Under the pieces are notes generated by a model. The model made no database searches. It saw only the letters and a program-made list of their open reading frames with translations, and had not been told where the DNA came from. Shown piece by piece: positions 1-11,745 of a stretch of DNA of 64,000 nt. The stretch covers positions 2,256,501 through 2,320,500 of the forward strand of contig OZ004598.1 of NCBI GenBank assembly GCA_963924555.1, written 5' to 3'. The stretch comes from Crambe crambe (Eukaryota > Porifera > Demospongiae > Poecilosclerida > Crambeidae). Positions within the stretch are counted from its first letter, which is position 1. Every line of letters begins with the position of its first letter. The position numbers were made by a program, and so were the translations under genes.

Positions 1-699
1 CAATTTATATAGTACTCTTAAAATGGCTGAAATTCATGGTAAATGGGATCGTTTTTATACTGAAATCAAACTTCACAGGTTGGAAGCGTGCACACTGGCA
101 TGGAGAAGTGAACAGACTACTACTGAGGAGTGCCTCAAGGCATGGTGAAGTTAGCAAACTACATACAGCTAAGTACTGGCTATGTGGGATGAGAATCTGT
201 GCTGAAGAATGACCGGAACAAATAGCTAGCTAAACGAAGCCAAACTCGCACCTGACTTCTACATGGCCCTGCCCCTTATAGTACGTGCGTGGCTTCCAAA
301 AAATGGCGAAAAAAGATTAGTTAGTGTTCAGATTGCTACCAATATCACTGAATAGTGAAATTCAAAACTAATAGCAAAAGATCAGCCTCTAGGTGCTGCT
401 CTAACAGAATTTTGATGACTATAGCCAGTAAGTCAGTACGTCGATCTTATTTATTATTAATTATAAATAACCAGAACAAAAGTCAATTTTAGAACTTGTT
501 TTTTTCGTATATTAGCGAATGAATTTTAGATTTTTGAACATTCTTCTCTCTACTGTGTAGATGTAATGATTCACTGTAGCCTTCTGAGGACCTGTAGAGT
601 AAGGGTAGAAGAGAAAGAAGAGTTTTTAGTTTATACAGTCCTATGACCTTTGACCTGCCATCCCTACTTAGAGAGTGCTAACGCACTCTCTGATATCAA
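1..699. other. non-coding left flank
   Basis: No gene is seen here; all reading frames are short. The sequence is AT-rich. The last part (about 560-692) ends in a perfect-stem hairpin, listed separately, that looks like the end of an interspersed repeat. Confidence 0.6.
560..692 (+). repeat. repeat fragment ending in AGAGAGTGC hairpin
   Basis: The segment ends with AGAGAGTGCTAACGCACTCT (hairpin at about 670-691), preceded by CCATCCCTAC. The reverse complement of the same end (CAGAGAGTGCGGTAGCACTC then GTAGGGATG) starts the 1,034-bp insertion at 52052. These are two members of one repeat family in opposite orientation. The outer boundary near 560 is only approximate, and the class of element is not recognised. 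Confidence 0.5.
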
Positions 700-1648
700 A
701 ACAAAAGCCATTATAGTACAGAATACACCGACTCTTTAAATTTAGTCTGAATCTATATCTATATGCAGTTGTCATACCAACAATCTGTTAGTTCCGGAAC
801 ATCTGCATGCATGCATGGGTTTGCATGTTGATAGCAAGTGAGCAAATAATTAGAGCTGACGTGCATACAGGGTGCCACTAACAGGACAGATACATTATGT
901 ATACATGCATATGCCTGGGGCATTTACCACGTACTGACGTAGATACAGAGGTTTTAGGGAATCTTGCAAAGATTGGTCGTCAATACTACGCATGTGCTTG
1001 AATTTCTGAAATTGAGCTCAGATTTGGAAAGCACTTTAGAGAAGTAAGTTTCGAAGAGCTAGCTAGTGACTGTTCCAGTATAGGGTCTGCAACATGAAAA
1101 ATCGATATCCTAGTTTTCCATCACTTGCACCTGTTTTAAGTAGAGGGGGTTGAAGCTTAAACAGCCGCACCTTCAAATCCTGGGTTTGTGATTGCTTGAC
1201 AGAGAAATTCACTCATGATGTACATTTTTGCAGTGTCAGCAAGATTGAGGTCAAGGGTCAAATTTGGAAATTCAAATTTTGGTGCTCTAATCGTTGTGCT
1301 CACTTTGGCTGCCAAGTTGCTTCAAATTGAGCTGCTATAACTCCTGAAATGACCCCTTATTTGCAATATCTTGGAGAGAATAATCAGCTGGGGGTCCATG
1401 AGAGGGCAATCCCTCAGTGTTCAGTTGTTTGGGACTTGGTCCAAGATATGTAATGATGAAGTCAGAATGAACCCAAGGGGTCCTTTGCCATCTAGGCAGT
1501 GTACTTCCAGTTGGTATAATAAGTGTGTGGTTAGTATCTCCCCCTTAATGGCACATAATTTTGATTCCAGTTGTAGAAATGAGTGCAGCAACATATCAAA
1601 ACTACAGGGCTGGATATCCAGGGTTTTTAGATAGGTGGGGTTGCAGGA

Positions 1649-2468
1649 GCATAGCCTACCGATTAACGACCAGAAGTTATCCCTTGCACCATATCTCCCT
1701 CACCGATGGTCGTCAAAGTCTCAAACAATAACCATAGGAAAGATAATTTCATCTTCTATAACGTCTTATGAATTATTTTTCTGGATAGAAATTTTGCTAC
1801 GTATGCTGAATCAACTACGTCAGGTGTGAAATCATTTATCGACTACCATTACCTATTTTCGACCACCCGTTGAAAATCATAATAATTATCAATCATCGTC
1901 TGTTCCATTCTTTCTTCAATTTTGCTCCACTACATGTTAGGGCCCTTAAAAAGATACTGTTATACTATTTTATGCTATAAAATACATCATCATGACAAAT
2001 TGTATAAAAAATGAATAAAGCTTTTCAATCATAAACCGCTTCACAATTAACGGTGGAATGGAACTGCTGCAGAAGCTCTCCTTTTCGGTGATACATTTCA
2101 GACACAGTCTTCACTGGTCTGTGTTGCATATTCTACAGAATCAAGTCATAATCTATCCATACAGTCCTCACTAAACAAGCACCAAATTTGACTCTAAGTC
2201 GATAGCTTTCGTAGCTTTTAGCGATCTTCCGGAGCCAATGGTGATGAGGTAGTAACTTACTTTCATACTGCAGTCGATAAATACTTGCTGTTGAAGTCCT
2301 GCTTTCTCTCTAGAGCTTTAAGTTTTCCCCATATATTTTTCGATGCAGCCATTTCTTAGACTCCGTTTACATTTGTTCACTACCGTAGACTTTCCGTATA
2401 CTAAATAGTCGATAATTGACAGTAAAACGGTCGACAATAGATGCCGGTCGATAATCAGCAGCCTACAC
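1649..2468. mobile_element. non-autonomous DNA transposon, present in copy 1 only
   Basis: Duplicate copy 2 reads straight through (GGTTGCAGGACTAGGAGCAC near 4790-4810), whereas copy 1 is interrupted after GGTTGCAGGA and resumes at ACTAGGAGCAC near 2470. The interrupted piece begins GCATAGCCTACCGATTAACG and ends in an imperfect inverted match (CGATAATCAGCAGCCTACAC). A 2-bp GA flanks both sides. The ends resemble the better-preserved element at 17437-18089, and internal stretches such as AAGCTTTTC and CTCCGTTTAC are shared with it. It is an old relative of that MITE family. Confidence 0.65.
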
Positions 2469-2659
2469 GACTAGGAGCACAATCACTGAACCATGAGGAA
2501 AGGTGTAAGAAGGAGCACGGAGGACCCATGTTGACTTCACTTGTAGGCTAGCTACCACTATTGAGCATTTTAGCTATTTGCTTAAATTATTAGTTGAATC
2601 CAAGAAATCCAGTTTGTGTGCATCATGAGTGTAGGCAAAGAGATGAAAATTTGTGCTAT

Positions 2660-2975
2660 TACACTCAAAGTGACACATGCAAGAGGTCACACCTCAAATC
2701 ACAGTTAGTATGCACTGAGCTATCTAATGTGTGACGACCTTGAAAATATAAGCCAAAGTGCTCTAAAAGAAGTGACACGTGTAAGGTCACAGGTGTGACT
2801 GTTAAATAAAATCACAGTTGGTATGCACTGAGTTATCATTACAAGCCAATATACTCAAAGATATCTTTGAAATGACACGTACGTGCAAGGTCACAGGTGT
2901 GATCGTAAAAGGAAATCAGTTAGTATGCACCAAGTTATCCAATGTGTGACCTTGAAAGTGAAAGCCAAAATGGGT
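2660..2975. repeat. short tandem repeat block (~100-bp unit)
   Basis: Three diverged units of about 100 bp each carry GACACGTG-like text, AAGGTCACAGGTGTGA, a CAGTTRGTATGCAC stretch and ATGTGTGACCTTGAAA. The same block recurs in the second large copy at about 5650-5935. It is non-coding. Confidence 0.65.
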
Positions 2976-3898
2976 GTCATGTAGCTACAACATATAGATT
3001 GTTTTTGTTTGACCGTAGCCTTAGATGATATAGTAACCATATTAGTTCCTAGTTTAGTTAGCCCACACATGTAACATGTTCTCTCTTCTCTTTAGAAGAG
3101 AAACACAAATAATTGTCAAAGAAAAATAGACATGGCTAAGCAAGTAGGCATGGTCAACAAGAAAAGTGCATGCAACAACTATTTTTCTTGTTGGTATTAT
3201 TACGACAGCTGCTACTACGTATAGCTTGTGTATTCTGTATGGCTTAAGTTTGCTGTGCGGCTTCTGATATATGTTCATGTTCTTAAAATTACTGGATTAA
3301 AATACTACATTTTATACCCATGCAGTTATCATTCCAAATATTGATCCAGCAAACTACTTCAGTATCAGGCTTAGTTGCTTTAGTCTGTTATGCAGCTTCT
3401 GATCTATGTTGCAGATGCATGGTCATGTTCTTGAAATCATTGGATTAAAATGTATTGGTTTGTTGTGCAGCTACGATGTATACAATCTCTCTGTCATAGA
3501 CTCATGCATGCAGATGGTAAATGTTCTTAAAATATCACTGGATCAGAAGGGCCTATACGTGCATATCAGGCTATAGCCACTAACTAATTTTTTTTAGCCA
3601 ACGATTTTAAGAACATGACCATCTGCATGCTATAACAACATCGAAACAAAAGCCATTATAGTACAGAATACACCGACTCTTTAAATTTAGTCTGAATCTA
3701 ATATCTGCAGTTGTCATACCAACAATCTGTTAGTCCTTATATAGCCACATTTAGATCGAGTGGTTTTAGAACATGCCGGAACATCTGCATGCATGCATGG
3801 GTCTGCATGTTGACAGCAAGTGAGCAAGTAATTAAGTATTCCTAGAGCTGACACACATACAGGGTGCCACTAACAGGACAGGGCATTTTGGATGTATA

Positions 3899-4114
3899 CA
3901 GGGGTGTATCCACCACTCCGGTTTTCACCGGACCACTTTTATTATCCAATTAATAACATCTCAAGCCTGCAGAGTTAGCTAAGTGATTATATGAACCTTC
4001 AAGAATCATGATCACATTAGCATCCTTCTGATAAGTGGCTAAAGGATAAAGAGGGCATGGTGATCCCACGCACAAGCACACCGGACCACTCGAAATTCTG
4101 TGGATACACCCCTG
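3899..4114. mobile_element. 216-bp MITE with 15-bp TIR and 5-bp TSD
   Basis: The element is bounded by CAGGGGTGTATCCAC on the left and its exact reverse complement GTGGATACACCCCTG on the right, and it is flanked by GTATA (3894-3898 and 4115-4119). Copy 3 of the surrounding duplication lacks it (CATTTTGGATGTATAGACCA near 6645), so it inserted after the duplication. The CAGGG terminus and 5-bp target duplication match the MITEs at 20928 and 25769. There is no coding capacity. Confidence 0.85.
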
Positions 4115-4864
4115 GTATAGACCACGTACCAACGTAGATGCAGAGGTTTTAGGGAGTCTTGCAAAAATTGGTCGTCAATACTACGCATGTGCTTGAATTT
4201 TTAAAATTGAGCTCAGATTTGGAAAGGACTTTAGAGAAGTAAGATTCGAAGAGCTAGCTAGTGACTGTTCTACATAGGGTCTGCAACAATATCCTAGTTT
4301 TCCATCACTTGCACCTGTTTTAAGTAGAGGGGGTTGAAGCTTAAACAGCTGCACTTTCAAATCCTGGGTTTGTGATTGCTTAACAGAGAAATTCACTTGT
4401 GATGTACGTTTTTGTGGTGTCAGCAAGATTGAGATCAAGGGTCAAATTTGGAAATTCAAGTGTTGTGCTCACCTTGGCTGCCAAGTTGCTTCAAATTGAG
4501 CTGCTATAACTCCTGAAACAGAGCCTTGGACCCCTTATTTGCAATATCTTGGAGAAAACAATCAGCTGTGCTAGATGGGGGTCCATGAGAGGGCAATCCC
4601 CAGTGTTCAGTTGTTTGGGACTTGGTCCAAGATGTGTAATGATGAAGTCAGAATGAGCCCAAGGGGTCCTTTGCCATCTGGGCAGTGTACTTCCAGTATC
4701 TCCCCCTTAATGGCACATCATTTTGATTCCAGTTGTAGAAATGAATGCAGCAAACTACAGGGCTGGATATCCAGGGTTTTTAAGTAGGTGGGGTTGCAGG
4801 ACTAGGAGCACAAACACTGAACCTCAGGAAAGGTGTAGGGAGCATGTTGGCTTTACTGGCAGGC

Positions 4865-5530
4865 CTGTACGCAGACTTTCAAAAAGGGGGGCTCAAAACT
4901 TTTGATGAAAATGGATTTTCGATAAAACACTGGTGAAGGGGGGGGGGGGGGGGAATTAGTAGCCATAGGGATTCGCATCAAGGATTATCACTTCATCTGT
5001 AGCTGTGGGTGGGGTAGGTTGTTTATTAATGCTAGCCTACTATGATCAACTGCATGATCTGGGGGTACTCCCCCAGGAAATTTTGAAAATTTGGCTTCCA
5101 GAGGTGCATCAAAAGTGGGCAATGCCCTGCCCCCATTCCTACACCTATGAAGATATAAGGCTAGAGTAATAGCTATCCTACAGAACCAACCATCAAGCAA
5201 GTGTGACAACTGCATTTTTAGGCAAATAGGATAGCTATGTATACACTAGCAGTGATTATCATTAAATTGAAAAGGGGGTGCAAAGCTTTCTGTGCTAAGC
5301 TCTAGCTGTTTGTTCTAAGTGCTATGGGCATGGGGATATTTCATTTGTGGGGTCAAAAGTCAAACGAACATATGCGCATGCGTATTATTAAACTGGCCCT
5401 GGCCCCCTAGCTGTTGATGTATAAACATTGGGCATGCGCAATTTTTGACGTATGTACCATAGTCCATATATATATCGTGAATCTCAATTAACATGACAAG
5501 TGTGTGTCTCGCTCGCTTCGCTCGCCCGCC
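4865..5530. other. insertion specific to copy 2, includes a long G run
   Basis: Copy 1 passes directly from the GGAGCATG/CTTCACTTG text to the ATTATTAGTTG text near 2580. Copy 2 has about 660 extra bases, including a G-run near 4938-4954 and CCATTCCTACACCTATGAAG. Inserted mobile DNA is likely, but the ends are not clean enough to name a family. No gene is supported. Confidence 0.45.
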
Positions 5531-6955
5531 AATTATTAGTTGCACAAAATTGAATCAAAGAAGTCTGGCTTGTGTGCATCACGAGTGTAGGCGAAGAGAT
5601 GAAAATTTGTGTTGTAGCTATAGCTATTACATTCAAACTCAAAGTGACACATGCAAGTAGCACCTCAAATCACAGTTAGTATGCGCTGAGTTATCTAATG
5701 TGTGACCTTGAAAATGTAAGCCAAAGTGCTCCAAAAGATATCTTTGAAGTGACACGTGCAAGGTCACAGGTGTGACTGTTAATGAAATTACAGTTGGAGT
5801 TATCAATACAAGCCAATGTACTCAAAGATATCTTTGAAATGACACGCGTGTGATCATAAAAGGAAATCAGTTAGTATGCACCAAGTTATCCAATGTGTGA
5901 CCTTGAAAGTGAAAGCCAAAATGGATGTGTCATGTACAATATAGCTACATAGATTGTTTTTCTTTGACCGTAGCCTTAGATGATATAGTAACCGCAATAG
6001 TTCCTAGTTTAGTTAGCCCACACATGTAATATGTTCTCTCTTCTAATTATACTACTTTAGAGGAGCAACACAAATTATCAAAGAAAAATAGACATGGCTA
6101 AGCAAGTAGGCATGGTCAACAAGGAAGTGTATGAGTATAGCTTGTGTATTCTGTATGGCTTTAGTTTGCTGTGCAGCTTCTGATATATTATGTTTATATT
6201 GATGCATGTTCAAATACTGGATTAAAAGACTACATCTTATACCCATGCAGTTATCATTCCAAACATTGATCCAGCAAACTACTTCAGTATCAGGCTTAGT
6301 GGCTTCTATAGCCACTAATTTTTTTAGCCAGCGATTTTAAGAACATGACCATCTGCATGCTATAACAATATCAAAACAAAAGCCATTATAGTACAGAATA
6401 CACCGACTCTTTAAATTTAGTCTTAATCTATATCTATGCAGTTGTCATACCAACAATTTGTTAGTTCTTATTATAGCCACAGTAAACATTTAGACCGAGT
6501 GGTTTTAGAACATGCCGGAACATCTGCATGCATGCATGCATGGGTCTGCATGTTGACAGCAAGTGAGCAAGTATTCATAGAGCTGACGTGCATACAGGGT
6601 GCCACTAACAGGATGGATACATATGTACATATGCCTGGGGCATTTTGGATGTATAGACCATGTACCGATGTAGATACAGGAATCTTGCAAAAATTGGTAG
6701 TCAATATTGCTTGAATTTTTGAAATTGACTTGGAAAGGACTTTAGAGAAGTAAGATTCGAAGAGCTAGCTAGTGACTGTTCCAGTTACTGGACCAGTATA
6801 GTTCTAACCTATTAGCATGCCATTCACCTTCTCTGGTGAGATTTTCGAGGCTCAAAAGTTGAGCATGCGTGAGAATATTCATTAGCTTCCCTAAAACCTC
6901 TTATAGCTAGCTATACATTTTCAATAAATAGTCATGATCTGAGAGTCACAGATAT

Positions 6956-6961
6956 TTTATT
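6956..6961 (-). terminator. AATAAA poly(A) signal of sushi gene 1
   Basis: The minus strand reads AATAAA about 50 bases beyond the proposed stop codon of the sushi gene at 7009-8174. This is a usual distance for a 3' end signal and supports the short terminal exon proposed there. Confidence 0.4.
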
Positions 6962-7008
6962 GCCATGCAGTCTCCATTAGGTCTCTATATAGATGTAGCT
7001 ATGGTTAC

Positions 7009-8174
7009 TTAATTGAGCAACAATTTTTGTGACTTTATTATAAGCTCAGTTTCTAGGCCAGGACCATGGAGCTTGGAGCTTGCTCAGTTAAATCTAGATG
7101 CTCTCACCAATGCATTCTGGTTCCACACCACTCCAAGTTCCATTTCGTAAGCATACTCGCTCTTGCTGTCCAGACAGAAAATAATGAGTGTTGCATGAAT
7201 AAGTGGCAAGATCTCCTGGCCGCGGTATTGCAGCATCCACAATTTGATAGCTGATATGTCCGAAAGGAATTGTAGCAAGTGCCTCACACTCAACCAAAGA
7301 CCCTGAATCAATAAATATGGTCAGGGGGGCATTATGTATAGAGCTTGTAGTATTTTTTATGTTCAAATCAAATGTGTGTAAGATAACATCAGGTTAGTTT
7401 AATTTCACAGTCTACACTACGAAAAATGAGAGAGATTTCCCTTGCATTTCAAGAGAAACTTGAAGGAAACACAGTGTAGGATATGCAAGGGCACAGCATA
7501 TTTTAATAGGAAACTCAGAAATGCCCTTGTGTATCCTATAATGAATTTCCTTATCAAGTTTCCTTCAGGTTTCAGGCTAGGATATCTTTCATAGTGCTAG
7601 TTGCACACTATTATAATTATAATTTCTGTTATAGTCTCCTTCATAATTATACCTTCACATGTTGGTGTTTGCTTCATAGCTTTTGAATCACTCCCTATCC
7701 ATATTCCACCAATCGAACATTCATATGTCCCATGTCCATATAAGTCATAATTGTTATGGCACACATAGTTAGCAGTAACACCGATGGAAAGAAGAAGATC
7801 GGAATATATAACTCCACCATTTTCAATGGCAGGTAATTGACGACACACACTTTCAGCTGGGACTACGTGTATTTATTTCACGATACAATAAATGAACGAA
7901 GATCAAGTTAGCTAGTGAACTTACTGACTCCTTTTTGAACGAGTTTTTCTTGTAGTCTTATAAGAGAATTATTGAGAAAACTCAACTGTAGATCAAGTTC
8001 TGTTGCTCCACCGCTATCGCATGGGTCATGCACTGTGTAGTGACAACTATCTTCAGCAGGTCTCAGGTAACAGGGTATGCCACACCCTTCATCAGAGCAC
8101 CCAGCAGACAAAAAATCAGCTCCAACACATATGAAATAATATGAAGAAAGCAAGAGAAGCTGGACTGAAGACAT
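7009..8174 (-). CDS. secreted two-sushi (CCP) domain protein
   Basis: Four exons on the minus strand: 8174-7925, 7862-7653, 7302-7108 and probably 7052-7009, giving 232 residues. The chosen start (ATG at 8174) is followed by a hydrophobic signal peptide (VQLLLLSSYYFICVGA). Next comes a Cys-rich segment with GIPCYLRPAEDSCHY, shared with the paralogue at 11746-15300. Exons 2 and 3 each encode one sushi domain with four Cys and a Trp (Cys at VCRQL, YVCHN, YECS, PTCEG; then VECEA, YSCNT, RVCLRNGTW, PECI). All junctions are phase 1 with GT-AG ends. The last 55-nt intron and the 14-residue tail before the stop are least certain. No membrane helix is seen, unlike the paralogue, so I infer a secreted product. 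Sushi domains usually bind proteins or carbohydrates outside cells; the partner is unknown. Confidence 0.7.
7405..7595. repeat. fold-back repeat in intron 2 of sushi gene 1
   Basis: The left end CACTACGAAAAATGAGAGAGAT and the right end GATATCTTTCATAGTG are inverted matches. Inside, GCAAGGGCA and TGCCCTTG, and CTTGAAGGAAAC and GTTTCCTTCAGG, also pair. It is a MITE-like inverted repeat inside an intron, with no coding capacity. Confidence 0.5.
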
Positions 8175-8230
8175 CGTCAATGCCGATCTTCGCGCGTGTG
8201 TAGATGTACCTTGACCCTCGGTGCTAGATA

Positions 8231-8244
8231 TGACGCATGCGCAT
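8231..8244. promoter_or_regulatory. NRF1-like site upstream of sushi gene 1
   Basis: GACGCATGCGCAT lies about 60 bp upstream of the proposed start at 8174. It is close to the palindromic NRF1 consensus TGCGCATGCGCA that occurs in full at 15399, 17029, 22054 and 24861. Its role as a core promoter element is inferred from position and recurrence. Confidence 0.4.
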
Positions 8245-8699
8245 AGCTAAATTGTCTGATCTGAACGGATCCATTGTGGGCTGGGCGGTTGGGTGAGCAA
8301 AATAGCATAGATTGTATAGACTACGTAACCGGGATTGGAAACGCCCAATACAATCTACAATCCGTATGGCGGTGCGTGGAAGAGCTGAAAAAGCTTAACG
8401 TGGAGGAATCGACCTCTCGAAGTTCTGAAGTAAGTCCATAGCATAGCTAGTAACTTCACCACCTTACTCGAGCAAAAAGCTAATTTTTTGCTGCTAAAAC
8501 ATCCATACCAGCCTGTTTTAGCCTGTTTTGGCTTTGTGTACCTGTATCCTCTTACATGAAAGAATAAATATTCAACTTACAGTTTCAGAGTTTAGTATAC
8601 ACTCTACTTTATGCCCTCATACCTAAAATGTAGTGAACTTTGCATGTAGCTATTTGAGAGTTTCAGCCAATAGTTCACATTAGCTGGGTGTGTCTTTGC

Positions 8700-9085
8700 A
8701 TACCTTTTTTTGAAAAAGTTAAGTTGTTTCTAGTGCCCCCAATTTATATTCATAACAAGTAGTTATTCCTTCATGCCCTGCACCTATGCTTTCCAAATGT
8801 ATGCATTCCCTTGCCAAGAAAAAGCTCAATGATTAGAGTACATTAATTTATTATACTCAGGGATGATCGACTGAGAGGCTTCAATATCTTCACTCATAGG
8901 TTCGGGCAGAGAACAAGAAGGTGCAGAGGTGAAGAAAAAACTGAAAGAAATCACCAAGATCACACTTGATACCCAAATTTGATAATAATTAGGCCTATAG
9001 TATTTTTTCTTGTTGTATTAATTAATGCGAAGGAGTGGCCGGGCAGTTTATTAATTGCGTTTCTAATTCCAGTTATGTACAATCT
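8700..9085. repeat. duplicated segment shared with 61145-62115
   Basis: The text from TTTCTAGTGCCCCCAATTTA through GGGATGATCGA, GGTTCGGGCAGAGAA, AAGAAATCACCA and GGAGTGGCCGGGCAGTTTAT to CAATCTATGA recurs at 61160-62110, interrupted there by an insertion (61295-61850). In both places it lies directly upstream of a first coding exon on the plus strand: the disrupted gene at 9185 here, dispanin G at 62165 there. It may be a shared promoter segment. Confidence 0.7.
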
Positions 9086-9184
9086 ATGAAAATAGTTACG
9101 ATATCTCAAACTGCACATGCTCAAACCGTACATCATTCGCCTTATTTTGGTAAGACAACATACCTCACATGCACAACTGCTGCA

Positions 9185-11642
9185 ATGAAGATAACAGTTA
9201 TAACTCTTGGTATCGCAGCTCTACTGCTAACTAGCGTTTTCAACAAGAGTACGGGAGAAGAGAGAGTAGAAAAGTCAGCGAAAATTCTGACAGATTTATA
9301 CATTACTCTAAGAAATATCATTGCCCCTAAATCTCCACTGTCTGAAGGAATTACTAGCAATCGATTTGTGCTCCTCTCTCCTGGCAAAGTGCTTAACTAT
9401 TGGGACTACTATCCAGGTCAAGATTATTAAGACAAAATAGTTCTGCTCCAGAAGTTTTAGTCCCGCCTGCTGTTATGGAGAAATGGTTCGATATAGCTGA
9501 CGTTACAGTTGGTGCAGATCCTTTCAGTGGAGGAGTGACAGGGAAGAGTATGTCGAGGGTGTATGAAACAATAATATCCCAAATGAATGTTCTAGGCATA
9601 AAAACTAAGTCATTGGATGCTCAGGCTAAATACAAAATGGCACGAAGGTATTTAACTGCTACAGTTCAGGACCCAGATAATGTGACTGTGAACACTACCC
9701 GCTTATCCCTTTATGATCGATACCTAAAGATATATTCAAAGTACCGGCTTGAGATGGAAGATAAGATAGAGGAAGCAAGAAAGATAAGAAGTGCAATAGA
9801 CTACCAACTTTGGTTTCAAAGGAATTATCCATCTCTTCTCTCTCGGGTCGAAGGTGCATACACAAAATGGCTTACATTTGGTGATAAGAATCTAGTGGAA
9901 CTATACAAGACCTATTTAGATTCTGCTTCGGCAGGTTCAGAGTTGAGAGATGCACAGATAGCTTTACGAGCATCAGGGGTTCAGTCTCTGGATCGCACTC
10001 GTACTGTATACCCTGTCAGTTTTGAACCAGGAAATTGGTACAAATATTTACTACCAAGGTAAGGTAATTCTATTAAGTTTTGTGCCCATGCAGCTGTAGC
10101 TATAATGTGTACAGATAGCTATAGTAGAGTTCAGTCTCTTACTGTCAAAACCTTTGTGTTGATCAAATCGATCTGTCATCGCTAAATCTAACTCCATAAA
10201 ATTAATAGCTATATATATACTGATATTGTAACTTTATTGTATACAGAATAAAAGGTCCAAGTCAAGATATGTTGTTGGCTCGAAAAGGTATGCTAGAAAG
10301 TAAGCGAGATGCTTTAAAGACCATAATCACAATCGTGATAGGGCAGAACAAACTCAGAATCAATTGCAAGGTAAACTAAATTCTAGATCTTCAACTGCAA
10401 GAAGGGATAAAAAAACAAACCAGTCAATATCTGCAATGACAGAGTGCATGAATCAAAGCGCACAACAGCAAGCTCCTAATGGTTCGACAAGCCGACCATC
10501 TTCAAAATGCAGCAAATTCAAGCAAGCAAATGCTGAAGCAGTGACCGCCACCTTTCAACAAGCACAAGTGAGATTTGAATATGAAAGTGCTGCATTTTTG
10601 CTCAACTCAAAGGACAGCTGAATATTTTTCTGCGAGCTAGATTAGGAAGTCTGAATAAGGAAATTAAAAAAATTGAGAAAAAATTAAGTTTATCCCATCC
10701 ATATCTGGGTGAAGTTGTAGACTCAAGAGAGTTTCAAGATTTGAACAGTGTTCTTAATGAGACTGAGCAAAATTTAGATGATGCCTGGACCAGTTTTCAG
10801 TATGACTCTGAATCTTCACATACTCAAACTGATACGGAAACAAACTCCTGGAATGTTGCTGTTGGGCTTGGTGTTGATGTGGGACGCTTTGGAGTTCAGG
10901 CTTCAGCTCACTATGGGAGATCAACAACCAATATGAGACAGTCCTTTAATAGCGCAAACCTGAAAGTCTCAGGCCAGTTGTTACGTGTTACTATCAAGAG
11001 ACCATGGTTTAAACCAAGTATATTCGAAAATCCTTCATTATCATTTGTAAGTTTAGCTAGTATTATTAACGTCGTACACATGATCCACAGAGATAGAACT
11101 GTTGTACGTATATACTGGTACACCTTAATTATAGTGGGTCATATTCAAAGGGTAAAGTTTAGTAGATAATGCTAATCGGTCTTTTTTCCTAGTAATTATA
11201 AATATACGCATTTTTCAAAAATCAACTTATTATCTGGTATACAGATGCAGCAAGATGAAGCTCAGAAGAAGACCACTTATGTTTCACCAGGACCGAGTAC
11301 TGAAAAAGATCTTCGTGACAACATAAGAGGATCAAGAAGTAACCTTTACCTCCTGCCAGAATATGTTACAAGTTTTGTCTTGGCTCGTGACGTTAAGTTG
11401 CAATTCTCTGAAGTTAATGCTAACAGTGTCAGTCATGCTATGCAAATGGTAGCTGGAAGTTCACTTAGTGCGAACTATGGAATATTCAGTATGAAAGCTT
11501 CTTTTGGAATTAAAAAAAACAAACAGAGTGTGACTGCAGACAGAACTGCAAATGGAATCATCATAAAATTAATATCCCAGGTGCTCAGATCATTGGGTAT
11601 TTCACTAATGTGCTTCCCCGATTTCCAAGATCACACAAATAA
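9185..11642 (+). pseudogene. disrupted gene for a secreted protein of unrecognised family
   Basis: Three exons can be followed: 9185-10058, 10247-11046 and 11245-11642, with good GT-AG junctions (AAG|GTAAGG, TTT|GTAAGT). The start gives a clear signal peptide (MKITVITLGIAALLLTS). The product would be roughly 690 residues: an acidic/helical N-terminal half, a Gln-rich coiled-coil-like middle, and a C-terminal half with a Gly-rich stretch (GLGVDVGRFGVQASAHYG), then RVTIKRPWF, then SFVLARDV, ending in a segment with QIIGYF before a stop at 11640. The frame changes near 9428, 10312, 10607 and 11572 without obvious introns, so the copy is a pseudogene or carries assembly errors. I do not recognise the family; the RPWF and FVLARDV signatures are what to search with. 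It sits between two minus-strand sushi genes, and its upstream region is duplicated in front of dispanin G. Confidence 0.6.
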
Positions 11643-11745
11643 TAATATTAGCTATATACACACATTGTTGCAGCTACGTATCTCAGCTATATTATGAACC
11701 ATGCATCTTTTTTTAAAATATAAAGTATTATTAGCTGTAGTGTCA

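Larger units (their letters stand above)
700..6790. repeat. tandem segmental duplication, ~2.7-2.9 kb unit
   Basis: The same text recurs at 700, 3645 and 6375, starting ACAAAAGCCATTATAGTACA and running through a GCATGCATG stretch and a CAGGGTGCCACTAACAGGA block. Copies 1 and 2 also share the block near 1360-1640 / 4560-4790 and the blocks at 2590-3330 / 5550-6300. Copy 3 is cut off near 6790. The spacing is 2,945 then 2,730 bp; the differences are partly explained by insertions found in one copy only (1649-2468, 3899-4114, 4865-5530). No protein-coding gene is recognisable in the unit; its longest frames are short and not conserved between copies. Confidence 0.8.

Noticed and set aside
3054..3278. 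Minus-strand frame with a hydrophobic stretch in the 5' duplication
   Set aside because: The frame is not kept in the sister copy (6052-6315) and has no splice or start support.
6436..6714. Overlapping frames on both strands around the GCATGCATG repeat
   Set aside because: They depend on a variable GCATG tandem; copies 1 and 2 do not preserve them.
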